Translations under genes and position numbers: made by a program | DNA from: Aspidiotus rigidus | Lineage: Eukaryota; Arthropoda; Insecta; Hemiptera; Diaspididae | Assembly (NCBI GenBank): GCA_035079385.1 | Contig: JAVHKY010000026.1 | Location: 1,488,001 to 1,552,000, forward strand | DNA length: 64,000 nt | Direction: 5' to 3' | The notes under the pieces: generated by a model | Database searches by the model: none | Seen by the model: only the letters and a program-made list of their open reading frames with translations | Told to the model about the DNA's origin: nothing | Part shown: piece by piece, positions 22,616 to 34,440 of the stretch | Position numbering within the stretch: position 1 is the stretch's first letter | Layout: each line of letters begins with the position of its first letter

Positions 22616-23562
22616 CGTCATGGGGGGAGAGCTTTACAATATAATATGACGATAAATTTTGAATGTCGAAGAAATATTTCAATTATTTTCTTATTATTCA
22701 AAATATCGAGAACTTTGGATGTCCGTGATTATAAAATTTGGATATATAATTTATTCTGCTTGTAGTTGTAAGAATAACATATTCCAAGTCTTCGCAGTCT
22801 TTGAAACCTTAAAAAAACTTTTGTGAAATGATATTTTGATCCAACCATCAAAAGTTGAAAGTTGAAATTGTTTTTCACGTAAAATTGGCTCAAGTCTACA
22901 AAAGGAAAAAAGAAGTTCATTTCCTCCATAGATTTCATTATGAGACCTCTTCTCGCACCCAAAAACATCAATTGAACAAAAAAAACTGAGTCTAGAGTAT
23001 ATTGTGAATATATTTTACCGAACTCATTTTTGTTCTTAGAAGTTTGGAGCTTCAATAGACTATTTAGGCATCACTGTAAGTTTCTTCTGGACGTGCGAAA
23101 TTATTTTTGAGAGCTTCTTTCAAATTCTCCAATGAATTTGTTATGAATCAACGAGAATGTCAACGGTTATTGAATTTTCATTTCAGCAACTTCTGAAGCC
23201 CCTTCTGGTAATTTAAAAACTTTATAAAATCTTGAGAAGCTTTAATGAATTTTTTAAAAGTATTATGGTACAATTATTGTCTTACAATATGAATAAATAA
23301 AATCATGATAATTGAGAAAATTGTATTTTCAAAGGTACTTAGGTACTTGATAAACCATCCAAAAATAATCCTGCGAGGCGCGCCTTGCCGTCTTGCTAGT
23401 TAAAAAATATTTTTAAAGTTTTTCAAAAATAAACAGTAGTAAAGTGCCGTATCAAGAAAATGAACGGTAACTATGTTAACCAACGTGTTTCTGTGATAAA
23501 CGGGTAGTTGAGGAGACTAGAGGTTGTACCATGATGAGAATTTCATATCGATCTCGGCCACA
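22616..23562. other. A+T-rich gene-free stretch
   Basis: No recognised repeat or exon. The minus-strand frame at 22729-23055 has low-complexity composition and no splice support. Confidence 0.35.
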
Positions 23563-24210
23563 TCGCATCGACCTCTTTGAACATGACACCGCACTGTTGA
23601 TCAAGCCACCAAACAAGCTACCTTATTCACCCGAATAACTGATAATTCCCTCGTTCCATCCCTAGACTACAAAAATAACCACCTTCTACTCATAACCCAA
23701 TCCTGGAACACACTTTGGAAGATCAATCTAACAACAAACTCCATTGTATTGAAAAAATCCCCGTCCCCTGATCATCATTCATAAGGAAAACTAGACGAGA
23801 AGTCATTCTTTCTCATTTAAGAATAGACCACACAAAAATTACACCCTCTCACATAACTAAGCCTCATATTCTAACCTTCCATCCTGCCACTACTGCCAAC
23901 AAAACAATTTAACAATAGAGTACTTTTTCTCCTACCCCTAACTCTCATCTCTCCGTTCTCCCAGCACTCAAAAAAGACCACGAAACCATTTGCGGTATCC
24001 CACAATACTTACAACTAACTAACTTTTACTCCATCATCTAAAGAAACTTGACAGTCCGCACTAATCCCACGCAACATCAATCCATAAAAAATTCATCTTC
24101 CTTACCGCCTTTCTAATATTTTATCAACATAATTATTGAATAATTTTGTACACCCAGTTAAATACCTCCTAACAGCTTGTAAAAATAAAATAAAAATGAA
24201 TAAAATTCAA
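23563..24210 (+). pseudogene. 3' end of an RNase H-bearing LINE
   Basis: Aligns by eye with 58340-58935. Shared words are gatcaagcc/ggc, aaacaagctacc, ataactgataat, acaacaaactcc, gacgagaagt, caacaaaacaatttaaca and caatacttacaa. It carries the last part of RNase H and the 3'UTR, ending in a taaaataaaaat-type tail at about 24180-24210. Reading frames are disrupted. It is an old 5'-truncated insertion. Confidence 0.6.
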
Positions 24211-26150
24211 CTTTCACGAAAGAAGTTGCCCCAAATTATACTATTTTTGATGTTGATATTCGTTTCTATAGTCACACTCAGTTCGGTATCTCAAATAGAC
24301 TCGCGTTAAATATGTACTCGTACCAACGTGGCCTACATAGTTTTGTTTTAAAGTCATGCTCAGTTTAATTTTATTAGAATAAATGAAGGGTTTTGTAGCC
24401 CAAGCTGCCTGTTATTAGGCATAATTTGGTGATCGATTGCGAAGTTGGTTGCGTGGAAAGGTCAAGGTCAGAAGTGTATAGAAGTAAGTTTTCTAAAAAC
24501 CTTCAGCCACAACTTTGGACAACAATTTCATCTATTTCCCATTGTTGAGCCGATTCCATTCCATCATCTCAGTTGTTCTTTCCAAAATTTTCAGCATAAA
24601 TTACTCAGTCTTGACATCAGCATTTGCACTCAAACCTCATTCTTTTAGATTCAAATTTCAAATTCATCTCGAGTTTGTCAAATCCCCTCCTGAAGTTTGA
24701 GAATGCTTGTCTCGAGGATTTCCGAGGCTTTCCTGATCCAAGTTAAGTTGTGGTGATTTTCGATAGTGTAATTCGATTGCGGCCCCACAATCTGAAAATC
24801 CCTCACTTGACGTGGGCTTGCGAAGCTTCTACGTCAATGTTTTTGTACGAATATACTTTGGTTCAGGATATTTTGGGTCATCTTCTAGAATGCGTAATTG
24901 ATGGAGAGATTTTGCTATCTCGTTTTTTGGGGCTCTTGCTAGAGCCTCTATGCAATCGCAAAAAAAAAAATTTTCACGGCAAAAAGGTGTTGTGACGTTA
25001 TACAAGTTATGCACACATTCTCTGTTATTTCAGATTTCATTTTTGCAGAGCAATTTCCAATTTTCGGAAGTTTTTCTTTTTGGTACGTGAGTGACGCAAG
25101 GTGACTCAGTCTTTTCAACTAAAAGATATCGTTTTTGAATTTACTTTAAGATTAGTTCTTGCTTAGTTTAATCATTTTTGTTTTATAGACTTGCGGTGGA
25201 TCCCCCCGCCCCTGTTAGAGAATCAAATCATTCCTTTTGATTGAAGGAAAGTGGGAACTTACTTTTTTCCGGCCCAATTATCGGGGCAAGTTGGGCATTG
25301 GAAATTTTTGCTTAGTACAGATTTTCTCATGTGCGTATTTATTCTTGCTCCATGCTAGCCCTCTAGGAATGATCCAATGAACCCCGAGAATAAAGAGCGG
25401 TAAATTTCCATCGTTTCAATTGTTCATTAGCGAACAATACCCGCCCCGCCCCCTCCTCCTTTCAATATTAGTAATACTCTGATTACAAAACATTTGAATT
25501 GAGTGTGTTCACGAGTTTTTCAAGAACTATATCTAATTTCAATTTTACCCTAATGACCCTGGACTGGCATCTCGCAACTGAATAGAAAATAAGTAAATAA
25601 TAAAGCAACTAGGTACTGACCACCCATTGTCGAAAATATCTTAAATATACGAAATTTCCAAGTAAAAAGCTATCAACGTTGTTGATTATCTAACCGTAGT
25701 TGGGTTTTATGAGTTAGTTGGAGGTAAAATTGGTCCCGTACATGTGTAAAACGATGTGATCCAAATTCGTTTATTTTTTTTTTTCTCGAAATAATTAATA
25801 ATTTACAGTGAAGTCGTAATGTTCCTCGTAAGTTCGCAACCTTGTCTACACCGTGCTTTATGTGCATGCGTTAATCCTATTATCGTGCTGACGTGGTCTT
25901 AGTATTAGAGTTTCGACGAAGTCGGGTTATTTTTTCGTCGAAAAATGATTAGAATATGAAACAATTTGTAGCACTCGTATAAATGCAGTTCCAATTTGAT
26001 GGGGCAATCTGTGGTTTGGATTGGAGAACGAAACCAATATCAGTTTATAGGGCCGTACTGAACGAAAGACTAGAAGAACTCTGTTTTCTATTTTAAATAA
26101 AGGACCACCTATGTGTATCATTCCAGATAGGCCCATAAATCCTCCCTAAT
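24211..26150. other. Gene-free intronic stretch
   Basis: I recognise no exon, RNA gene or element. Short frames (24445-24995, 25673-26136) lack coding character and splice sites. Confidence 0.4.
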
Positions 26151-26154
26151 ATCA

Positions 26155-26488
26155 CTGGGTGCAATACAATCTGCTGCCCTCGTTTAGCCTTTGGTGCTTT
26201 GTGCGCCAGCCTTAGGCTTAGCCTATGCACTGAGGCTGGTACCTTCTACAACTTCGCTCATTATTGCTTACCATCAACTTTTGTACATTTACGGCCCAGT
26301 TTCCCTAACTTCCTACTTTTCTCCCCTCCCTTCGCTCCCAAAAGAATTCCGTCTAGACTACCACCTCGAATTCACGCTCCTTCTTTTCTACTCGTCCACC
26401 TCCCCCTGGACATCCCTGACGCTTCCCATTCGCCTCATTCTGGCTAACATGCGGAAATCGCCTAACATAATCTTCATTAGACACATCA
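26155..26488 (+). pseudogene. RNase H-bearing LINE, RT C-terminal fragment, left of an insertion
   Basis: Aligns with 14440-14970: caatctgctgccct, gcttagcctatgca, ttcgctcattatt, cggcccagtttcccta, tcgcccaacataatct and tagacacatca. The alignment breaks at about 26488, where R1-like ORF1 begins. LINE sequence of the same family resumes at about 27530. Confidence 0.6.
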
Positions 26489-27523
26489 AGCGCTGTTATA
26501 AATGCCTCCAAGAGGGGCACATAGCAGCTGCCTGCAAGAACTCCGCAGTGGGCAATGTTTACTACCGATGTGGCCAAGAAGGGCACGTGATCCGGGACTG
26601 TCGACAGCAACCCAAGTGCCCTGTGTGTAGCGAGGTTGATGGACGCGAAACTGGACACATAGTGGGTAGCTGAGGATGCCTAGGCGCTGCCCAGAAGCCT
26701 GTCCGCAAGACCGCACCTCGAGGCGGCAGAAGAGGACCAACAGCCTCCTAATGGCAGGAACGCTCAAGTTCCTGCAGGCCAACCTTCAGCATTGCAAACT
26801 GTCTCAGGATCTTCTCTGGCAGTTTGTAGCTGAGAAGGAAACGCACATTGTGATTCATTGCCAGCGAGTATTACTATGTTGTGAAAAGAAGCGGCCATTG
26901 GTGTTTGCCCAGAGAGTCCAATTGTTCTAGGAGAGGTTGAAAGAGGGGAGGGGTATGTTGCAGTGAAGATGGCCGACATGGTTGTCTACAGTTGCTACTT
27001 CTCTCCAAATCGCCCCTTCTTGGAGTTTGAGGATTTCTTGAGTAAATTGGAAGAAAGTTTGTCCAGATGGCAAGGTGAAAAATTCATTGTGGCTGGCGAT
27101 TTTAATGCCTGATCAGAAGAATGGCGCTCTGGCCGTACTGACATCCGTGGGTATGCCTTCAGCGAGTGGATTGCTTACAATCGACTGGAAACGGTCAATG
27201 TAGGCAACACTCCTACCCAAGTGCATCAAGGATACGGGTCCATTGTTGATGTCACCTTTGCCTCAGAGAGCCTAGCCCGAAGAATAGATGGCTGGGCAGT
27301 ACTGGACAAGGTGCTTTCTCTAGCGATCACTGGTATATCAACTTCTCTATCCGCCGGGATGTTGAGGTCGCTGCTCCACAAAAGCTGGTAAGAAAATGGC
27401 CGTTAGGAAGCTGAATAGCGACCGTTTGAAGGCTAGCTATCTTGCTCTCACATGGGATCAAGAAGAAGAGCAAGAAGGTAATGCGGAGGTGGCAGCAGAG
27501 AGGATGATCGAGCTACAACCTCC
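26489..27523 (+). pseudogene. R1-like LINE fragment: ORF1 zinc knuckles and ORF2 endonuclease
   Basis: The left part encodes the ORF1 C-terminus with three zinc knuckles: CYKCLQEGHIAAAC (intact CCHC), YRCGQEGHVIRDC (first Cys replaced by Tyr) and CPVCSEVDGRETGHI. ORF1 stops at 26671-26673. ORF2 begins at the ATG at 26751 with MAGTLKFLQANLQHC, the usual start of an APE-type endonuclease. A frame break follows. From 26964 the frame reads SCYFSPN, then VAGDFNA interrupted by a stop, then GYGSIVDVTFASESLARR. The catalytic SDH has decayed (LAITG). It overlaps the 30.5-kb copy from ATACGGGTCC on. Both ends are lost, and it lies inside an RNase H LINE. Confidence 0.75.
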
Positions 27524-27625
27524 CGAATCACGACGCAATGGATTTAGTATCCAAGCAAGCCCTGCTAGTCTCCTTAGCCACTGATCCCTCCCCGTCCTTG
27601 GCCTATGATTGTTTTCTGAACGTAA
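27524..27625 (+). pseudogene. RNase H-bearing LINE, RNase H end, right of the R1-like insertion
   Basis: Reads LPNHDAMDLVSKQALLVS and then TDPSPSLAYD, matching RNase H ends at 13.8 and 15.2 kb. With 26155-26488 it brackets the R1-like fragment, although the LINE sequence between the two flanks is not fully retained, so a deletion accompanied or followed the insertion. Confidence 0.55.
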
Positions 27626-27870
27626 TGAAACTATTTTCCCATCGATCGAGTATGCGTAAGCTGCTTTGTTGGATGGCTTAGACCCGACGGAGAGGCAAAG
27701 TCGTGAAGTAGATTTCTGATGTGTTGGGTACAAACAATTTTGTCGAATTTGGGGATTTCTGTGAGATCGAGACGAATTTTAGGTTGAGGGAGAGTCCAAA
27801 TGGGAGGTCAAATGTATGGGCGGTAGAAGATTTGCTATGAACGGTTTCGTCAGAGCAGTCACGTCAAACA
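27626..27870 (-). pseudogene. RNase H-bearing LINE fragment in opposite orientation
   Basis: The minus strand reads SKPSNKAAYAYSIDGKI, matching the RNase H start SKISDKAAYAYSID of the 58-kb copy. The upstream words (actctccctcaacct, ctcgatctcacagaaa) also match. It directly abuts a plus-strand fragment of the same family, forming an inverted junction. Confidence 0.6.
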
Positions 27871-29490
27871 AAGTCACTATTGAAGAGCGGCATAGTCATT
27901 CAGTAAAAAAACCGACTTCTATTTGTGACCTCAACAATATAGCCTGAGTACTATTTTGGAATCTGAGCGATATTTCCAAACAATTTGGACAAAAATTCTG
28001 ATGTTTCATGAATTTGCGTCGAAAGAATTTTTCAGCAGGAGGAAGCTCAGAAATTCCTAGACGTTACGTCATCAGTGGACTCATTGACAGGAATCTCTTT
28101 ACGGGGGTCGTGTATCGAAAGTCTTCTGCGAAATGATTTCCCTATCCAAGGCAAATTGCGCAATTTTTCGCAGGAATGCGCGCTTCTTCAAAACAAAAAT
28201 AGAAACATATTATACGAAACAGAAAGGTGACGAGAAAGAGTCGTTTATTAAGGTATTTGAATTATGCATGAAAATGGAGTTAGAAAAGTTTCCCCTCGAT
28301 GAGGACGCGAAGTGAGGAAAAGGGCCACCTTACTCGAGTATAGTAATTTGTTGATGGCGATGACGCAGCTTTTAAAAATTACATCGGGTTTTGCTGAGCA
28401 AAAACGTCAGTATAACATCGTCGTTATTGTTGTCGTTATCGTCGTCAACCGTCGACGTTAACTAAATTTGCGTAAGGAAATTTCACGATACTCAAAAGTC
28501 GAGTAGTAATTGGTTTTCTTTTTCGCTTCACATTTTCTCTCCTTTCTCCCTCGAGTGTAAAACCTTAAATTAAATATCGTGTAATTCGTCGAAAATTAAA
28601 TCTTATTTCGCGCGCTCGTTCTTGACACCTTTAGGTTAAAAGACGAAAAAATTGCTATCCACGCGTCGAGCAAATGTTAGAAAGTCGCGAAATCGTTGTA
28701 CCTTTCATGTTGTAATATCAAAAATTATTAAATTTTTTCATAAACACGAAAGAAAAGAAAAAAAAAAAAAAAAGCGGTGAAGGAAAGATGATAATTTTAG
28801 CCTCTCTTTTACCGGAATATGCGAGTATAGCAACACGCTATCGGAAAAACGAGGCGAAAAAGGTCTTTGACTGATGCGTTTCTTCGCCGAGATCAGTCGT
28901 CTGACTTACGGACGACGGTTACGAAGGAAATTGAGCACAAGACGAAAGTGGAGGGGAAAGACTACTAAGCGGCGGAAATTTTTCCGTGATTCCCGATTTA
29001 TTTAGAAACGTGGAGGCGAATGCCGAAATAACTCGTATATAGTTGCTGTATTATGTAAAGCGGAAGTTGAAAAATTGTGCAGCGAAATATTTCGAGGACG
29101 ATCGCGTCATATTAAGCTAGGCGTTTGTCGGGCACCACTATGCCCATAAATTTATTTTTTTCGCCTATTCATGAAAATATACAAGGAGAACGCCGCTTCA
29201 TGCGTAAAAAACTGGACGAAAATATACGATAACAATGCGCAGATCTACACATAATGCACATTTTCAAGATACGTTGTATAAATAATTGGAACAGAATACT
29301 TGAAGCGTTTGGTGCCTTTCACGAGCCTCAAGATGTCTTCATTTAGATAAGACCGTACCTATCTTGGAAAATACGTCTCCTCCTCCTTTCAAATAATAGC
29401 GCATGTCTTTCCTTTTCGTACTACATACTTAAAGCGGTGATTGAACAAAAAAGAAAATGCTTTCCATAGGTCCCAGAAGGACAAAGCTAC
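27871..29490. other. Gene-free, CpG-containing intronic stretch
   Basis: Unique by eye, with an A-run near 28758-28773. The 60-codon frame at 28133-28315 (ending EKFPLDEDAK) is Lys/Glu-rich but has no clear splice sites. No element is recognised. Confidence 0.4.
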
Positions 29491-29596
29491 AATCAAAGCG
29501 CACAACATCGCAACAACCAAAGTTCAACGTATCACTGGGTCAAGACACTAAAACGGGAGTTGGAATGGGACTTCATCTTGCGCAAAAGTTGGTCTC

Positions 29597-29739
29597 CAGC
29601 TCTGCCGTACAAAGTTGAATTGACGTATATGCAGATAATGAATATGAGGAAAAGAGGTCATGGGTATACTTGATGTAGCCTCTTTTTCTCGTATTCATTA
29701 TTTGCATATACGTCAATTGAACTTTGTATGGCAGAGCTG
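29597..29739. repeat. Imperfect palindrome, ~60-bp arms
   Basis: cagctctgccgtacaaagtt at 29597 pairs with aactttgtatggcagagctg ending at 29739. The arms continue through gaattgacgtatatgca and the frame-like aatgaatatgaggaaaagagg, with a spacer of about 20 bp. It lies at the left edge of a LINE remnant and is probably a small fold-back element. No target duplication is obvious. Confidence 0.65.
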
Positions 29740-30497
29740 ATGGCTGCATTGCGTTCATTAAAGCGCAGATGTTGAACACAAGTGCAGCCATCAGCTGGGA
29801 ACTTGATCCTATACAACGTGACGCCCTATTATATATTTCCCGTTTATGGTACCGTGAAGAGGCAGCCGAAATACAGAAACACGCGGACAGTGATGATGGC
29901 TACACTTTCTTCAATACTGTCGATTGTCCCATGAGGGACGCTGAAGATGACCAGCTATACGAGAGCAAACACTGGAAGGAATGCAACGAGCATTTACTCA
30001 ACACCTCGCCTGTCATACTAACAAAGCAATCTTAGACTAACTGCCAAAGCATCCTGAGTACGCCGGATTCGATGGACAGCTTTCACTGAAAGAGATATCG
30101 GAAGCAGAAAATTCTCTGCGGAATAAGAAGGCTGCGAGTCTGGATGGGAGAGCAGCGGCAACTCACAAATATGGTGGACGGCAGATCGTTCTCGAACTTA
30201 AACAGTTGTTCAAGGAAATATGGGAAATAGAAAAAGTGCTGAAAGATTCCAAGAATGCGACAATAATTAGCTCGCGGAGGAATTTCGTTTCCTGCGGGAA
30301 AGATTCTCAGCCAAATTCTGCCCAGACGTCTGCAAGTAGTCTCTTCCGGTTTGTTCTGCGAGCATCCTGAACGCAGCACAATCGACACGATTCAACTACA
30401 GGAAGAAGCGATTCAGCGCAGTGTCCAATTGTACGCCGTCTTCATAGATACGTACGAGGCCTATAGTTCAGTTAGCCGGAACCCACTATGGAAAGTT
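29740..30497 (+). pseudogene. Second LINE type, N-terminal RT part (left of an R1-like insertion)
   Basis: 29820-30030 reads LWYREEAAEIQKHADSDD and TFFNTVD. 30090-30240 reads ISEAENSLRNKKAASLDG, then KYGG, LKQLFKEIWE and KDSKNATII, the RT entry region of a widespread invertebrate LINE group unlike R1. At about 30400-30497 LYAVFID and LWKVM mark the catalytic Asp block. Stops and frameshifts abound. At LWKVM the R1-like copy intervenes and the RT resumes at about 32034. Confidence 0.65.
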
Positions 30498-32033
30498 ATG
30501 ATACGGGTCCATTGTTGATGTCACCTTTGCCTCAGAGAGCCTAGCCCGAAGGATAGAAGTCTGGGCAAAACTGGACAAGGAGCTTTCTGGGAGCGATCAT
30601 CGGTATAACAATTTCTCCATCCACCGGGAAGTTGCGGTCGCTGTTCCACAAAAGCTGAAGCTGAATAGAGATCGGTGAAGGCTAGCTACCTTGCTCTCAC
30701 GTGGGATCAAGGACAAGAGCAAGACGGTAATGCAGAGGTGGCAGCAGAGCGGATGATAAAGACCTTTACCAAAGCATGCGATATAGCCATACCCAGGCAA
30801 GGTCCATCAAAGAAGAGGAGAGCCGTTTACTGCTAGGCCAACAAGATTGCCGAGTTAAGAAAAGAGTACAACCGTCAGCGCCGGATATACCACCGTAGTA
30901 CAGGTCGAAAAGGGGCGCGAGCGGTTGATCCTGATGTTAAAAGCTGAAGAAGGCCATCAAAGACAGCAAGAATGAGAGCTGGCGGAGGACCACCTGTTTG
31001 GAAAGCCTTATAAGATAGTGCTGAAGAAGCTAAAGAGCCTCTTAGCAATGAGCCGAATGGAGCCGAGCCGGATGTGTGAGTCAAGTCATTGATGGCTTGT
31101 TCCCACAGCAGCCACCACCAATGGTAACGCTACCAATACTAGAAGTGGATGGTATATCCCTTCTAGATACCGAGGAGGTAGATACAGCAGTCAGTAGACT
31201 GCGGGGCAAGTATTGGAAGGCTCCAGGCCCGGATGAGATTCCAAATTCAGTTTGGAGCGCCACACATCCAGTTGACCCAGCAATGCTTGTTGATACATTC
31301 CATGCGGCAATTGTTCGGGGACTGCTCCCAGTCCAGGCTAAAGAAGGATAAACCACCTGGTCTACCATCCCTTATCGTCCACTTTGTCTGCTAACGTTGG
31401 GAAACTCCTGGAAAGAGTGATAGCCAATCGACTGGAAAGCTATCTGAAGGAAAGAAATATCATCTCTACTAGCCAGTACGGTTTTCAGATGCTGGGATCC
31501 AGCTGAAGAGGATAGCCGAGTCAGCAATTGCTATGCGTCAGTTTTGCGCAGCCGTTAGCCTTGACATACGAAATGCGTTCAATTCTATTCCATGAGAGAG
31601 GATATTGGAGGCTCTTGGGGACGCAGGAGTGGCCGCAAACCTACTCAGGATGATCAGCAGCTATCTTAGCTGTAGTGATAACCATGCAGAGACGTCTGCT
31701 GGTACAGTAGAGCGTTCTGTTACATGTGGGATGCCGCAGGGATCGGTCCTTGGCCGCACAGCCGGGTAAACCGGGCTCTAAAGGTGGTGACGCGTTGGAT
31801 CGAGTCGGCTGGACTGGAACTTGCAGCTGGTAAGATTCACGACCCGTCGGGAGTTCACTCCACCCACCTTTCGCCTGCAAGGTGTGGAAAAGTCGCTAGG
31901 GAGATTCTTCCAACACTGCAGTCATACCCAGAAGGGTCGATTCCAGCGTTGGAGGAAACAAAATTAAATGCATACGCAACCCGCACCTACTCCATCATGG
32001 AGGACGGGCGACGCTTGCAAATGCGACACAAAC
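30498..32033 (+). pseudogene. R1-like LINE copy, 5'-truncated with internal deletions, flanked by a target duplication
   Basis: Starts within the endonuclease (YGSIVDVTFASESLARR; the catalytic SDHRYN is present). It continues through the linker (at about 31076-31351 reading KAPGPDEIPNSVW, RT entry) to RT sequence matching 3200-3640. A gap removes the YADD region (joined at about 31753, ccttgg|ccgc...ccgggtaaacc). A second gap runs from about 31890 (ggtgtggaaa) to the 3'UTR (gagattcttcc). The 3' end is aaatgcgacaca. The flanks actatggaaagtt (30485-30497) and actatggaagttt (32034-32046) are a near-identical target duplication. The copy is inactive. Confidence 0.8.
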
Positions 32034-32950
32034 TATGGAAGTTTTGTTGTCCGACGTAACTAGCAAAAATTATAGCCGACTTACACGCCGAGCACACGAG
32101 CTGCGTCATTGTTGACGAGCAGCTCACGGACGGCTTCTAAATCTCCAACAGGGCGAGGTAGGGTCGCGTCTTAGCATCCTTCCTTTTCAAGGTGCACCTA
32201 ACCGCCATGCTGATAATCGTTGACAAAAATTTGTGTGATTGGGGTATTGGTATCAGACATTACACTGATAAGAGCTAGTTCAACCTTGCATGCCGGAAAT
32301 GTAATATGGGAGTGCAATTGCGAGCAGCAACCGAACTACAGCCCTGCTCGCAGGCACTAAAGGTGCAGTTTAAGAGAGAAACCTTTACTTTGGCTAAGAA
32401 GAGCAAGACCCAAAGGTTCCCAGGGGTCGCAAACTAAGAATGGAGACATTGATATCGAATTTAGCTACTTGGGCAGTATTGCCTATTTCGAGATCTGGAC
32501 ACTATACAAGTCACAGCTGAACGTGATAGAAAAATTCCACCTTCGCTACCTAAGAAGAATATTAGGAGTCAAATGAACAGATTTTATATCATAGTTGGCG
32601 AACTGCGAATCAATTGAAGGATTCTCAGCATGCTCAATATTGCGATAGCTGGGCCATATCGAGCGGACGGCGCACTGCTACCCAAACAGCTCCTGTACGG
32701 GGAGTTGCAGGAGGGTACCCCGAATCACCGGCAGACCTTGCAGAAGATTATACGGACCAATGTCACGCAGTCTGAAACTTGTAAAAATTGATGAAGGCTG
32801 GGAAACACCCCACAAAATCGCACACTGTGGCGCGCTCTGGGTAATAGTAATGTAGAAATATTTGCTAAAAGGAGCACGCGACAGCGCGAATGGGACACAC
32901 CCACTCTACAAGAAACTGAAAGTGATCTACCCAGACCTGGGTAATTAGAC
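32034..32950 (+). pseudogene. Second LINE type, C-terminal RT part (right of the R1-like insertion)
   Basis: Resumes with LWKFCCPT and IIADLHAEHTSCVIVDEQL, directly continuing LWKVM of the left half. About 32660-32720 reads LLPKQLLYGELQEG, and about 32810-32850 reads NRTLWRALGNS. Both are hallmarks of the C-terminal tail of this LINE group. It ends at about 32945 after many stops. With 29740-30497 it forms one LINE split by a nested retrotransposon. Confidence 0.7.
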
Positions 32951-33176
32951 GACGATGATTTATCCGGACGAGTAAGGTCTTCCTTGACAAGATCAAGATC
33001 ATAATGTCAGCTCAGAAACAGTCTTAGCTAAACATAGGAAATTTTTCGTAGGTCCTGAAGTAGATGGGAGCCCTAATTTGCCGGAGTCCCGAGGAAACCT
33101 ACACAACAGCTTCCTAAGACCAGGAACAGAAGCCAATCATCCCTCGCACACTTTCCGTATCCTAAACTGTACTTAC

Positions 33177-33305
33177 TCTTTGGTTTTGGTTGAATCAGAT
33201 CCATTTCCACCAAGTTGTTCCGCATCGTGTACCGATAGAGTAGACGTTTTATGTTTACCTTCCTTTTTGTGCGCGTCCGTTGCATCCGATATTCGCCTAA
33301 ACCAT
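33177..33305 (-). CDS. Host gene exon (129 nt, phase 2-2), basic then polar
   Basis: The acceptor is tttccgatgtttcag above 33305 and the donor is CAAAGA|GTAAGTAC below 33177. In phase 2 the 42 full codons begin WFRRISDATDAHKKEGKHKT and end GGNGSDSTKTK, with no stop. RRIS is a further basophilic kinase-type motif, as in the first exon. Entry phase matches the first exon (AG+A gives Arg) or the candidate exon at 34020 (GC+A gives Ala). Exit phase matches 13283 (GA+T gives Asp). A longer frame in another phase (33435-33073) crosses both splice sites and is judged a shadow. Confidence 0.75.
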
Positions 33306-33972
33306 CTGAAACATCGGAAATGAGCACGGCCATATAGTAAAACACGGAAATTATCGATAACAAAAAAACGGTATATGGAAAATATGCCGCATATACAAAA
33401 GTGCGCACAAAAGCTGTACGGCACGGCGGCCGCAAAAACGTTCAACTCGTAGAATTAATCAACAACTTGAACGGACAGGATCGAGCAAAATTGACAGGCA
33501 CAGCGCCCGTATACAAATAACCACTACTGTCATTAATTTTATGAATACCGAGAGGCGAAATTTCACTGATCCGCAACTCGCTTAAAAAGTAAGTATCGCG
33601 CTCTTTGTCTATATTCGACCTACCGCCGGTCCACTTCGCGCTTTTTACTTTGTCTGCTATACTTTTGTTTAAAATATTTAAAAGCTCGTCGCGAAGTAAC
33701 CATTTGAACGGTAGGTTTATCGAGTTTGACGTAAATTGTTATGAATGAAGTATACAGCATGAAAATACACCAAAAATGCTCACGCTTGAGAAGAAAAAAA
33801 ATATACAAAAAAATATTACGTTAAGTACCCAAATAAATATTGTGCAGTCAGTGAAGACGTTGATAATAAGAAAAAGTCGCAAAATATTTTTCAACGCCTA
33901 CGTCATCTTGTCTTGAGGAAATTTCTTCCGTTATATTATATTACATCTTTTTCTTTTTACTCGGAGACTTAC
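33306..33972. other. Intron between a candidate and a firm exon
   Basis: No mobile element is recognised. This is one of the few repeat-poor stretches close to the exons, which adds to the impression that 33.1-34.1 kb is original host sequence. Confidence 0.4.
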
Positions 33973-34020
33973 GCTCTAACTGGTGTCTGTTTTCTTTCGG
34001 TGGATTCTTCATCGCTAGAA
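33973..34020 (-). CDS. Candidate 48-nt cassette exon (phase 2-2), acidic Ser-rich
   Basis: The donor is AGAGC|GTAAGTCTCC, a full consensus; the proposed acceptor is aataaaatgaaag with a weak pyrimidine tract. In phase 2 it reads SSDEESTERKQTPVRA with the preceding AG+T making Ser. Because both phases are 2, it could be included or skipped between the first exon and the 33305 exon. The protein composition (SSSDEES) is coding-like. The weak acceptor is the main reason for doubt. Confidence 0.45.
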
Positions 34021-34440
34021 CTTTCATTTTATTACGCGAAATAATGAAGAAAACTAAAGCAATGATACTGCTTCAACGACAAGACAAAAAGTAACCCGAA
34101 AAGGTTATTTTCTTTCTTAATAACGCCTGATACTCGTACATCCTCGAATTCTCACATTCAACTACTATGAACAACATTATAAAAAGTTGTTTTCTCACAA
34201 TTTGTATTGGGAGGAAGTGTTCACGTTCCGTCTTCCAGTTGGAAGGAAAAGTATCTCGATACTCAATGAATTGACAATAATGTTGAAAGAGGATATAGAA
34301 AAAGAAAAACCACATATGTAGTTCGGAGCACATGACTGAACAATCAAATTATTTTGAAACAAGGTCACAAGGGGAATTAATCAGAAGCAGAGAATCCGCA
34401 TTATACAAGAGGACATAAGCAGGAAACAAAAATTGCTGTT
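34021..34440. other. Gene-free intronic stretch
   Basis: No repeat or coding match. The frame at 34333-34073 (minus) has no support. Confidence 0.35.

Noticed and set aside
33073..33435. 120-codon minus frame across the 33.2-kb exon
   Set aside because: Runs through both splice sites and does not join other exons in phase.
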